From JAWXUE01 sp044432865 (GTDB lineage: Bacteria; Bacillota_I; Bacilli_A; Acholeplasmatales; Anaeroplasmataceae), in NCBI GenBank assembly GCA_044432865.1, contig JAWXUF010000051.1, positions 1-7,406 on the forward strand: a DNA stretch of 7,406 nt. Direction: 5' to 3'. The position numbers and the translations under genes were made by a program. Below are positions 1 through 6,511 of this stretch, piece after piece. Positions within the stretch are counted from its first letter, which is position 1, and the number at the start of each line of letters is the position of its first letter. The notes beneath the pieces are model-generated. The model was not told the DNA's origin. It saw only the letters and a program-made list of their open reading frames with translations, and searched no databases.

Positions 1-20
1 ATAATACTTCTTAAAATACA

Positions 21-61
21 AAACAGTAAATTCCATTGTAGTATTGCGGAATTTACTGTTT
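21..61 (-). terminator. Intrinsic terminator of the TerY-P triad operon
   Basis: A perfect 14-bp inverted repeat (arms 21-34 and 48-61, 13-nt loop) lies about 50 nt beyond the kinase stop codon. Read on the minus strand, the right-hand arm ends in TGTTTT and runs on as GTATTTT, giving a U-rich tail. On the plus strand the stem is followed by TCATTTTATAAT, so it could also stop a gene arriving from the left of the window. The stem is AT-rich (AAACAGTAAATTCC), but its length and perfection make chance unlikely. Confidence 0.75.
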
Positions 62-112
62 CATTTTATAATACTAATTTTAATTTTTAAAAAACGGAAT
101 TTAGTTTTTCAT

Positions 113-1534
113 TCAAGGATCTTCTTCTAAAATATCTAAATAGTTTTCTAAAGCAATTATCCATTGATCTACAGAATATCTATTTTGCATTTTAGTTTTT
201 TTATCATATACAAAAGTGTTTATAAACATTTTCATTAATAAGGGAGAAATTTGTTCCCATGATTCATATGCTAAAACAGGTACTCTGGACTTTGTTTTTT
301 TTGCATTTAAAGAATAAGGGAAATCCTGTTCTTTTAACAAATGCATATAATCGACATTTTTACCCAACTGAGCAAAAGGGAAATAACCTTGCATAAGTGT
401 TCTAAATACCAATACAGCAATGCTGTACGTCTCATCTTCAAAACTTCTTACAGTAGAATTAAGAAGTCCTCCTTTAAGTTCAGGAGCAACATACCCAATT
501 GTACCAACATCACATGTATAGTCTTCTAATTGATAACTATCAGTATCTATTAAGAATACTTCTTCACTATCATTAATTAGGAAGTTACGATCATTAACAT
601 CACCTATTAAAACATTATTTCTATGTAGTATTTGTATTTTATTTAATATTTTAATACAAATATTAATCGATGTATCAATACTGAAATTTGGAAAGAATTG
701 TTGTGTTACAACAGGCCCTCTATATAAAACTGAAATAGGTTTACCATCACATCTCTTCATTGTATATCCAACAATAAATCCATCTTTATTATAAACTTCT
801 GCTATTGGCCAACAAATCCCGTAATCACTCACTCTTTTTTTAATCATTGTTAACAATTTATCTATTCTTGTTTTTGTAATTGATTTTTGGTTATATATTT
901 TAACAACAATATCATCATTAATAACATATACAGTACCTTCATTACCACTACCAATTTGTTCTCTAAGAGTAGTAAGCTTACCACCAATAAGTACTTTATC
1001 AAGTAATCCCGGTATATAACACTCTGTTGGAATTTTATCATATCTTGGACTTATACCATGAATATATGAAAATAAAGGTCTATTATCAAATTTATCTCCA
1101 ACGATCATCGGAAATGATTCTAGTAATGAATTGATTGAAACTCTTCTAACAAATATCTGATAGTAATCATTTGATAAATTAGCAACATCAAATGCAATCG
1201 ATTGAGACTGTGTGATAAATAAAATTGTAGAGTTTTTTTCAAAAATTACTTTCAAAGCATCAATTGATGATGTTGAATAATTAATTTTTGCTTGTACATA
1301 AAAAAAATAAGACAAATCATATTCTTTATCGTTATAATCTAAAATAATTTTTTTATACTTTTCTTCACTATCTTCTAAAGGTATAATTAATCCTATCTTT
1401 ATTTTAACACCTAGTTTATTTAATTTTAGTGTAAATGCAGTTAAAAATTCACTTACACTAAAATCATATAAACATCTAGCATCTAAATAAATAATACCGT
1501 TTGTAACTACGTTCTGTAATTGAGTATTATCCAT
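113..1534 (-). CDS. Protein kinase of a TerY-P triad with N-terminal PIN-like domain
   Basis: A 473-residue, apparently soluble Ser/Thr-type protein kinase, expected to phosphorylate proteins inside the cell and to be opposed by the phosphatase encoded just upstream. The kinase domain spans about residues 186-470. The glycine loop is IGSGNEGTVY (194-203), the ATP-binding lysine K212 (IVVKIYN), the catalytic loop GDVNDRN with D312 and N317, the metal Asp D330, and the APE motif 350-352. HRD is replaced by IGD and DFG by DTD, both of which I associate with the kinase family of TerY-P systems, so activity is plausible. Residues 1-180 are not kinase. They show beta-strand GIIYLDA, a helix, strand VKIKIGLII, then ILFITQSQSIAFDV, resembling a PIN-type nuclease fold with the final acidic residues replaced by Ser. 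The gene starts 5 nt after the phosphatase stop, with a GAGG ribosome site inside the phosphatase's last codons, so the two are probably translationally coupled. It ends in TGA. The kinase call is secure; the PIN-like call is tentative. Confidence 0.88.
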   Translation of the reverse strand: MDNTQLQNVVTNGIIYLDARCLYDFSVSEFLTAFTLKLNKLGVKIKIGLIIPLEDSEEKYKKIILDYNDKEYDLSYFFYVQAKINYSTSSIDALKVIFEKNSTILFITQSQSIAFDVANLSNDYYQIFVRRVSINSLLESFPMIVGDKFDNRPLFSYIHGISPRYDKIPTECYIPGLLDKVLIGGKLTTLREQIGSGNEGTVYVINDDIVVKIYNQKSITKTRIDKLLTMIKKRVSDYGICWPIAEVYNKDGFIVGYTMKRCDGKPISVLYRGPVVTQQFFPNFSIDTSINICIKILNKIQILHRNNVLIGDVNDRNFLINDSEEVFLIDTDSYQLEDYTCDVGTIGYVAPELKGGLLNSTVRSFEDETYSIAVLVFRTLMQGYFPFAQLGKNVDYMHLLKEQDFPYSLNAKKTKSRVPVLAYESWEQISPLLMKMFINTFVYDKKTKMQNRYSVDQWIIALENYLDILEEDP

Positions 1535-1539
1535 TTTGA

Positions 1540-2529
1540 TTAGTCCTCAATTTTAATTAATGAAAATACTTCTTCATTAACTTCTAAGTAATTTGCTTTA
1601 GTTAATATTTCAGCAATTTTTTTACAGTTAGATAATTTAACTTTACTTTTTTTAGAAAGATATTGTACATTCGCATTAGTAGTTTTTAAAACTTTAATAA
1701 TAAAAGATGCATCTTCAATTGCAGCTTCTACATTATATAAGTGTGAATAATGTTTCTCAAAAATTGTTTGTTTTTCCTCGTAGTCTAAAGACTCGTATTT
1801 ACCAACAATTTGTTTTTTTGTTAAATATATCATTCCACAATCTTCATGAGATTCTCCAACAACTTTTGCTTCAAGAGTATTTCTCATAGCATCTAATGAT
1901 GTATCATTATCATTTGTTTTTATAATTTCAGACATTGAGGCAACATCTGCTGAGTTAATTGTGTTATTAGAAATGAAGGCATGATCACAACCGTCTGACA
2001 TCAATACAAATGATGTAATAGTATCAATTTCTAGTTTTTCAAGTTTCATTATTGCAAATACATTTGCACTTGTAGCTAACTCATTTGCTTTTGAACCATT
2101 TGATAAAACAGACCACCCATTTGCATCTTCAACACAAATAGATCCACTTCCAATATGACCATAAATACATTGTTTATCTTCCTTAATAGCAACAAATAAT
2201 AAAGTTGATGCTAAATCATCGATATCACATTTATATTTTTTTGCTCTTTTAGCAATTCTAGTCATTAAATCATCAAGAATAGTTTTTCTAGCATTTAATG
2301 ATTCATCAGTATATAATTTAGTAAAATTGTTCGCAATAAACTTACAAACAGCTGGTGCAACAATACTAGCACCATCAAGTGCATATTGTTTACCTCCAGC
2401 CCCATCAGCTAATGCTATTACTGAAATTCCATTTTTTACGTATGATGATATCACATCTTCGCAAGGAAGTTCTTCTCTTATATGTTGTGCACTTTGTATA
2501 GTAACACCTGTTGGTTTCCAAATTCTCAT
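1540..2529 (-). CDS. PP2C-type phosphatase of a TerY-P triad with C-terminal extension
   Basis: A 329-residue PPM/PP2C-family metal-dependent Ser/Thr phosphatase, the likely counterpart of the neighbouring kinase. Visible motifs are LPCEDV (22-26, the NQDA-like first acidic motif), ADGAGG (41-46), AST (107-109), GHIGSGS (124-130), LMSDGCD (176-182) and HEDCG (228-232). The last aligns with the usual D-[DN]-x-[ST], so Glu-229 stands where the metal Asp normally is and Gly-232 where Ser/Thr is common; the other acidic motifs are intact. The catalytic domain ends near residue 238. About 90 more residues follow, and 275-327 read like a winged helix-turn-helix (helix ASFIIKVLKTT, helix VQYLSKKSK, helix LSNCKKIAEILTKANY, wing EVNEEVFSLI). 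The start ATG shares one base with the stop of the VWA gene (TAATG), and its ribosome site GGGGTG is inside that gene, indicating coupled translation. The phosphatase call is strong; the winged-helix call is inference from pattern. Confidence 0.88.
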   Translation of the reverse strand: MRIWKPTGVTIQSAQHIREELPCEDVISSYVKNGISVIALADGAGGKQYALDGASIVAPAVCKFIANNFTKLYTDESLNARKTILDDLMTRIAKRAKKYKCDIDDLASTLLFVAIKEDKQCIYGHIGSGSICVEDANGWSVLSNGSKANELATSANVFAIMKLEKLEIDTITSFVLMSDGCDHAFISNNTINSADVASMSEIIKTNDNDTSLDAMRNTLEAKVVGESHEDCGMIYLTKKQIVGKYESLDYEEKQTIFEKHYSHLYNVEAAIEDASFIIKVLKTTNANVQYLSKKSKVKLSNCKKIAEILTKANYLEVNEEVFSLIKIED

Positions 2530-3224
2530 TATAATTCACCCCATGTTGATATTGTAGCTGTAGGAAGATTAATAGTATCTCCTGTTTTTGTTAGTGAAAC
2601 ATCACTAATACTTTTACTTAACCATTCGAAAAATAAATCAAATTTATGATGGTTAATTTTATAAGCTCTTTGTCTAGCAGAAAACTTATTTAATAATTGG
2701 TAGTTCGCATCTTTTTCAATCCCAACAGGGAAAACAACTAATTTACCATTAATTTCTAAATCATTACATTTTTTCAATGCAGATTGAATTACATCATTAC
2801 TCTCGGTAGAATCTTTATTGCTAGATAATATAATTAACCAAGGTTGAAAGTATGGTGTACCTGTTGATGTATAGATACCTATTCTTTCACTTATTAATTC
2901 AATACTTTTATGAATTGCTTGTCCCATACAAGGCTTACCACTTGCAAAAAGATTAACACTTGTTCTATCATCTACAAGTTTAAAACCACTTTCAATATTA
3001 GTCTTATCACTAAAAGAAACGACACAAATCTCTGTTGCATATTTTGCATATACATTATCAGAAATAGATTTATAAAAGTTTTTTAATGCATCATTTAAGA
3101 AATCTATCGGCTCACCGTTCATTGAAGATGATGTCTCAAGACAAATTATAATAGGTAGTCTGGGTGTTGGATTATCAGCATCAAAATTGTGCAGTGATAA
3201 TTCTAATATACTATTTGTTTTCAT
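2529..3224 (-). CDS. TerY-like VWA-domain protein with degenerate MIDAS
   Basis: A 231-residue cytoplasmic von Willebrand A domain protein, the TerY-type component and first gene of the triad. It is expected to act as a binding scaffold or to bring substrates to the kinase and phosphatase. The fold is visible as strand LPIIICLE (23-30), helix PIDFLNDALKNF (39-50), strand EICVVSFSD (65-73), strand PWLIILSS (128-135) and strand KLVVFPVGIE (161-170). The tail FFEWLSKSISDVS (198-210) followed by INLPTATISTW is typical of TerY. The MIDAS metal site is eroded: DxSxS is E30-T-S-S-S34, the SGGT loop is SGKPC (95-99), and the usual TDG after the fourth strand is SSN (134-136). The start ATG has AAGGAG seven bases upstream, and an extended -10 promoter lies further up. 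No other TerD, TerC or TerB genes are in the window. The family call is strong; loss of metal binding is inferred. Confidence 0.85.
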   Translation of the reverse strand: MKTNSILELSLHNFDADNPTPRLPIIICLETSSSMNGEPIDFLNDALKNFYKSISDNVYAKYATEICVVSFSDKTNIESGFKLVDDRTSVNLFASGKPCMGQAIHKSIELISERIGIYTSTGTPYFQPWLIILSSNKDSTESNDVIQSALKKCNDLEINGKLVVFPVGIEKDANYQLLNKFSARQRAYKINHHKFDLFFEWLSKSISDVSLTKTGDTINLPTATISTWGEL

Positions 3225-3255
3225 AACCCATCTCCTTACTATAATTTACAACCGT

Positions 3256-3264
3256 ATTATATCA
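3256..3264 (-). promoter_or_regulatory. Extended -10 promoter of the TerY-P triad
   Basis: Minus-strand TGA-TATAAT (perfect -10 hexamer at 3256-3261 with the TGn extension at 3262-3264) lies about 32 nt upstream of the VWA start codon. No good -35 is seen at 16-18 bp, which is usual for extended -10 promoters. Transcription would start near 3249, giving a leader of about 25 nt containing AAGGAG. The promoter lies in the 142-nt gap after the VanZ-like gene, so the triad can be expressed separately from the upstream genes, although no convincing terminator is visible in that gap. Confidence 0.6.
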
Positions 3265-3366
3265 CATATTCTTTAAATAAAAAATACTTTTTTCGACAAT
3301 CTATTTATTTTTCCCTTTTTATCGAATAATCTTTTAGTGGTGTGATAATATAGGTATTCAAATTTG

Positions 3367-3819
3367 TTAAATAGCATCTGAAACACGTTTATTAAATGAT
3401 GTATATTTAATAAGAATAATACCTAAAATAATTGATGTTAAATTTAAAAAAATATCATCTATATCAAATGTCCCAATTACAAATATCAATTGAATAATTT
3501 CTATTAATAATACTACAAAAAGATTTATTAAAATAGATTTTATTAAACTTGTATCAAATGAAAGTACAAATAAAATACCATAGAAAATAAAAGGAATTGT
3601 ATTACCAAATAAATTTAAAAATGCCCAATTATTTTTTTGATTAATTTGCATTTTAATCGTTGATAGAAAATCTAAGTTTACCATTTTATAATCACTTACT
3701 CTAAACAATTCAATACTCTCTTTAATTCTTTCATATGTAAAGTTGAATTTAAATAACACTAGGAAAAACATAATACAAGTATAAATATAAAAAATTATAG
3801 AAAATTGTTTTCTACTCAT
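3367..3819 (-). CDS. VanZ-like membrane protein
   Basis: A 150-residue integral membrane protein of the VanZ-like family. VanZ itself is linked to low-level teicoplanin resistance; the exact role of the family is unknown, so no resistance claim is made. Four membrane segments are visible: about 5-24, 66-88 (with GNTIPFIFYG), 92-115 (ending IEIIQLIF) and 119-138. Family hallmarks are the NxxP helix (N72-P75), the E107-x-x-Q110 pair, and GTFDIDDIFLNL (116-127), matching the usual RxFDxDDxxLN pattern but with G-T in place of the Arg-Gly often seen. The start is placed at ATG 3819 because AAAGGTG lies six bases upstream. A GTG nine bases earlier would sit inside that ribosome site. It follows the RNase III-like gene by 39 nt on the same strand and is probably co-transcribed with it; no functional link between the two is evident. 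Confidence 0.75.
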   Translation of the reverse strand: MSRKQFSIIFYIYTCIMFFLVLFKFNFTYERIKESIELFRVSDYKMVNLDFLSTIKMQINQKNNWAFLNLFGNTIPFIFYGILFVLSFDTSLIKSILINLFVVLLIEIIQLIFVIGTFDIDDIFLNLTSIILGIILIKYTSFNKRVSDAI

Positions 3820-3858
3820 TGAAATCACCTTTCTTTAGATTGTGTAAATTAACTTTCC

Positions 3859-4692
3859 TTATGTATTATTTTGTAATATGAGCATTTCAATCATCGCATA
3901 TGCTGCAAGTTGTTTTGCCATTAATTTTGTATTATGAATTTTTACAGCATAAAAATTAACATCATCTATACTGCATCTAACCTCATATTTTGTTTCTTCA
4001 AATTGATCATGTTCAATGTAGATATATTTCGGACTGCTTATGCATTTTTTTTCAAAAAGGATTTCTAATTTTTCAATTGCATTATCAATCGTATAACCAT
4101 TTACTAATTCATTTAAATCGTAATACAAATTATTCTCTATTAAATATTCGTATACTTCTTCTAAAACAATGTATTTTGCATCTAAAACAGAATTAGAAGT
4201 ATTATTAAAATATCTATTCAATTCTTTAATTCCACATGTACATTCAACTTTATCGTTAAATACAAAAGATGTTGTTAATTCATAACTCTTATTACTTAAG
4301 TATTTAGATACTAGTAAATACTTATTTTCTTCTTTCTTATATATTTTAAGCAAGAAATCTTCAACTTTGTATATCTCAGATATTACATATTGAGCAGCAT
4401 CATTATCAATTATAACCGCTCCAATAAATGAATATATATACTTCTCATCGATTTCTTTAAAACAAAGTTTAAAATACTCTTTAGAATTTAAACGTTTAAC
4501 TATCTTTTGTAACAAATTAAAATTACAACAAAAGTTTATTTCAGTATTATATTCTTTCAAGAAATAATATACAATTTTTGTTAAATAATATTCTACACTT
4601 TGAAATCCAAGATAATAGTATTCTTTCTTACTTGAGAATTCATTCTCAATCAATTTATTTTTAAACTCATATTTAGAAATTGTATTATACAT
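3859..4692 (-). CDS. RNase III-like pseudoenzyme with C-terminal dsRNA-binding domain
   Basis: A 277-residue, soluble, Tyr/Ile/Lys/Asn-rich protein that I read as an RNase III relative without catalytic residues. Residues 28-45 (LGFQSVEYYLTKIVYYFL) align without gaps to the RNase III helix LEFLGDAVL..., but the catalytic Glu and Asp are Gly and Val. Residues 81-96 (IDEKYIYSFIGAVIID) align without gaps to the second catalytic segment (LADAFEAFIGALYLD type), with Lys-84 and Tyr-87 at the acidic positions while FIGA and the final Asp remain. Residues 205-272 look like a dsRNA-binding domain: SPKYIYIEHD, a strand around YEVRCSI, then TKLMAKQLAAYAMIEML, matching the [ST]KKxAKQxAA helix. Residues 110-200 are extra and unrecognised. 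AGGGG lies ten bases upstream of the ATG; a promoter in the divergent gap is not clear. Likely role: binding structured RNA without cutting it. The dsRBD is fairly secure; the dead RNase III domain is moderately so. Confidence 0.6.
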   Translation of the reverse strand: MYNTISKYEFKNKLIENEFSSKKEYYYLGFQSVEYYLTKIVYYFLKEYNTEINFCCNFNLLQKIVKRLNSKEYFKLCFKEIDEKYIYSFIGAVIIDNDAAQYVISEIYKVEDFLLKIYKKEENKYLLVSKYLSNKSYELTTSFVFNDKVECTCGIKELNRYFNNTSNSVLDAKYIVLEEVYEYLIENNLYYDLNELVNGYTIDNAIEKLEILFEKKCISSPKYIYIEHDQFEETKYEVRCSIDDVNFYAVKIHNTKLMAKQLAAYAMIEMLILQNNT

Positions 4693-4754
4693 ATCAAATC
4701 ATCCCCTAGATTAAGTATATGAAAATATTTATACATATAACACTAGAAAGTAAT

Positions 4755-4794
4755 TTGTCATTTCTCTTTATTTTATATATAATTGTGATATAAT
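4755..4794 (+). promoter_or_regulatory. Sigma-A-type promoter of the FNT-family gene
   Basis: TTGTCA (4755-4760), a 17-nt spacer and TATAAT (4778-4783) make a near-consensus promoter with one mismatch in the -35. Transcription would start near 4790, leaving a leader of about 25 nt with GAGGTG. A second perfect TATAAT with TGn extension (4786-4794) overlaps downstream. A start from it would fall at the ribosome site, so it is probably not the main promoter. The gap 4693-4754 also serves the divergent RNase III-like gene, for which only a weak TATACT (complement of 4714-4719) can be seen. Confidence 0.7.
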
Positions 4795-4814
4795 AATAAA
4801 TCGAGGTGAGAGAT

Positions 4815-5555
4815 ATGAGAAAAATGATAATAAAAAGTTTATTAGCAGGGATGTGCGTTTCATTTGGGGCAATCGCATACGTATTAACAAAAAATCAAGG
4901 AATATTAGGAGCAGCATTATTCAGTGTTGGTATTCTTTTAATAATTGAATTTGATTTTAAGCTTTTCACAAGTTATGTACCTAAGTATGCTCCACTTGGA
5001 GTTGAAAAAGATAAATTAAAAACTTATTTAATATATATTAGAAATTGTTTATTTGTTTTCTTCTTTAACTTTTGTGGTGCAGCGTTAGTTTCACTAATCG
5101 CATTCAATACAAGAATCGCACATGAAATCGTTGGGGATTCAACTTTTAGTGAGTTGATTACAGAAATTGTTCAGCATAAATTAGAAGATGGATTTATAAG
5201 TGTATTCTTAATGTCTATTTTTTGTGGTGTTATTATTGCATGTGTTTGTAAAGCTACCACTTGGAAGCATAATGTATTATATATCATTATTTTAATTACA
5301 ACATTTGTAGTTTGTGGTTTTGATCACGTTGTTGCAAATAGTTTTTATTTAGTTTTTACAGGTGAATTATTCACATTACACGGAATCGAATATTTCCTTA
5401 TTACATTAATAGGAAATTTCATAGGTGGTTATTTATTCATGTTAGTACCATTACTTGGTGTTGATGAACCACCACATCATTTAGAAGATAAACTTAAAAA
5501 AGAACAAGAAGCAAAAAAACAAAAAGAATTAGAAGAAAAAAACCTGGTTAATTAA
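4815..5555 (+). CDS. Formate/nitrite transporter (FNT) family channel
   Basis: A 246-residue membrane channel of the FNT family, whose members pass small monovalent anions such as formate, nitrite, hydrosulfide or lactate as pentamers. Visible support: the first helix KSLLAGMCVSFGAIAYVL (7-24); GAALFSVGILLI followed by FKLFTSYVPKY (32-58), corresponding to the family's ELxTGxxxY loop but with Ser for Gly; and CGFDHVVANSFY (167-178), the strongest signature, with the central pore His at 171. Last comes IGNFIGGYLF (199-208). Six membrane segments fit (7-25, 30-48, 77-97, 127-145, 153-178, 192-214). The last ~25 residues are a Lys/Glu-rich cytoplasmic tail. ATG 4815 is chosen because GAGGTG lies six bases upstream; an earlier GTG (4806) is part of that site. 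The gene is monocistronic, with its own promoter and a terminator beginning inside its last codons. The substrate cannot be told from sequence. Confidence 0.85.
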   Translation: MRKMIIKSLLAGMCVSFGAIAYVLTKNQGILGAALFSVGILLIIEFDFKLFTSYVPKYAPLGVEKDKLKTYLIYIRNCLFVFFFNFCGAALVSLIAFNTRIAHEIVGDSTFSELITEIVQHKLEDGFISVFLMSIFCGVIIACVCKATTWKHNVLYIIILITTFVVCGFDHVVANSFYLVFTGELFTLHGIEYFLITLIGNFIGGYLFMLVPLLGVDEPPHHLEDKLKKEQEAKKQKELEEKNLVN

Positions 5556-5571
5556 TTAACCAGGTTTTTTT
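5536..5571. terminator. Bidirectional terminator shared by the FNT gene and rsmH
   Basis: A perfect 36-nt palindrome: seven A, then CCTGGTTAA, a TT/AA centre, TTAACCAGG and seven T. It folds into a GC-clamped hairpin with U-tracts on both strands, so it can stop transcription from both convergent genes. It overlaps the last codons and stop (5553-5555) of the FNT gene and touches the stop codon of rsmH (complement of 5570-5572). Confidence 0.9.
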
Positions 5572-6496
5572 ATATTTGTTTTCTTGCAACTCTCATTTTA
5601 GCACTATGAGCTCTATTATTATCTTCTAACTCCTCATCACTAGGAAGTATCGGTTTTCTTGATATTAACTCTAATGGTGCTTTTTGTGTTATTACAATAG
5701 GTAATCCTTTTGGAATATCTAAAGTAGAATATTCCTTGAATATAGTTTTACATATTCTATCTTCTAGAGAATGGAAAGTAATTACAACAGCTCTACCATC
5801 AATATTTAACATTTCAATTGCATCTTTTATACTATCTTCAAATACTCTTAACTCATCATTAACAGCAATCCTTAAAGCTTGAAAAATTCTTTTTGCTGGA
5901 TGCCCTTTTTGATTTAAAACTTTATTAGGTAGTGCACTCTTTATTACATCAACTAATTGAAATGTAGTTTCAATAGGTGCTTCTTCTCTTAATTTTATTA
6001 TTCTATTTGCTATTTTTGAAGAAAATGGATCTTCACCATATCTATAGAATATTGTTTCTAATTTCTTAAAATCATAAGTATTTACAATATCATAACATTT
6101 CAATTCACTATCAGTATTCATTCTCATATCTAAAAAAGCATCAAAACGGTAACTAAATCCTCTTTCTGGTATATCAAATTGGAATGAAGACACCCCTAAA
6201 TCATATAGTATACCATCAATTTTAGTTACACCTAACTTTTGCAATTGATTTTTTAGATCGACGAAGTTACTTTTTATTATTGTAAAATTAGGTGATATTT
6301 TTTCTAATCTTTCCTTAGCTTTACTAATTGCATAATCATCTTGATCAAAACAATATAAATGTCCTGTTGTTAGTTTAGATAAAATTAAAGAACTATGTCC
6401 TCCACCACCCAATGTAGCATCAACATAAACTCCATTTGGTTTGATATCTAAGCTTTCAACTGCTTCGTTTAATAATACTGTAATGTGTTTTGACAT
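5570..6496 (-). CDS. rsmH: 16S rRNA (cytosine-1402 N4)-methyltransferase RsmH
   Basis: A 308-residue S-adenosylmethionine-dependent enzyme (formerly MraW) that methylates N4 of C1402 in the 16S rRNA decoding centre. Motifs: HITVLLNEAV at the N-terminus (4-13), the SAM loop DATLGGGGHS (26-35), FDQDD (50-54), YDLGVSSFQFD (98-108), RGFSYRFDAFLDMRM (112-126), GHPAKRIFQALRIAVNDEL (198-216), ITFHSLEDR (239-247) and the C-terminal NRAHSAKMRVARK (294-306). The length is normal for the family and no key residue is missing. ATG 6496 is chosen: GGAGGT lies seven bases upstream. A further upstream in-frame ATG (6511) overlaps this ribosome site and would add five atypical residues. The gene follows rpmF after a 56-nt gap holding a hairpin and ends at a terminator. 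The usual mraZ before it and ftsL/pbp genes after it are absent. Confidence 0.96.
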   Translation of the reverse strand: MSKHITVLLNEAVESLDIKPNGVYVDATLGGGGHSSLILSKLTTGHLYCFDQDDYAISKAKERLEKISPNFTIIKSNFVDLKNQLQKLGVTKIDGILYDLGVSSFQFDIPERGFSYRFDAFLDMRMNTDSELKCYDIVNTYDFKKLETIFYRYGEDPFSSKIANRIIKLREEAPIETTFQLVDVIKSALPNKVLNQKGHPAKRIFQALRIAVNDELRVFEDSIKDAIEMLNIDGRAVVITFHSLEDRICKTIFKEYSTLDIPKGLPIVITQKAPLELISRKPILPSDEELEDNNRAHSAKMRVARKQI

Positions 6497-6511
6497 ATAA
6501 ATTACCTCCAT

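Noticed and set aside
113..115. Possible UGA-as-tryptophan code
   Set aside because: Tryptophans in the proteins are TGG, and TGA serves as the terminal codon of the kinase gene and of yceD, so the standard bacterial code fits.
341..529. Open reading frame on the plus strand antisense to the kinase gene
   Set aside because: It lies wholly inside a well-supported kinase gene on the other strand, has no ribosome binding site or recognisable domain, and is typical shadow coding.
1707..1889. Plus-strand open frame antisense to the phosphatase gene
   Set aside because: Short, Leu/Gln-rich composition arising from the opposite strand, with no ribosome site or domain.
2327..2557. Plus-strand open frame crossing the phosphatase/VWA junction
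   Set aside because: Antisense to two well-supported coupled genes and without start signals.
3285..3350. Possible terminator after the VanZ-like gene
   Set aside because: Only A-run/T-run pairing (AAAAAAG-TATTTTTT) and a 5-bp TTCGA/TCGAA pair with a long loop; no GC-containing stem, so not called.
3990..4196. Plus-strand open frame antisense to the RNase III-like gene
   Set aside because: No ribosome site or domain, and the opposite strand carries dsRBD motifs.
4714..4742. Promoter for the RNase III-like gene using TATACT
   Set aside because: The -35 position (TGTTAT) barely matches consensus and the predicted start would fall on the ribosome site; too weak to list.
6497..6511. Upstream ATG for RsmH at 6511
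   Set aside because: The ATG runs straight into GGAGG, the ribosome site of the ATG at 6496, where the conserved N-terminus begins.
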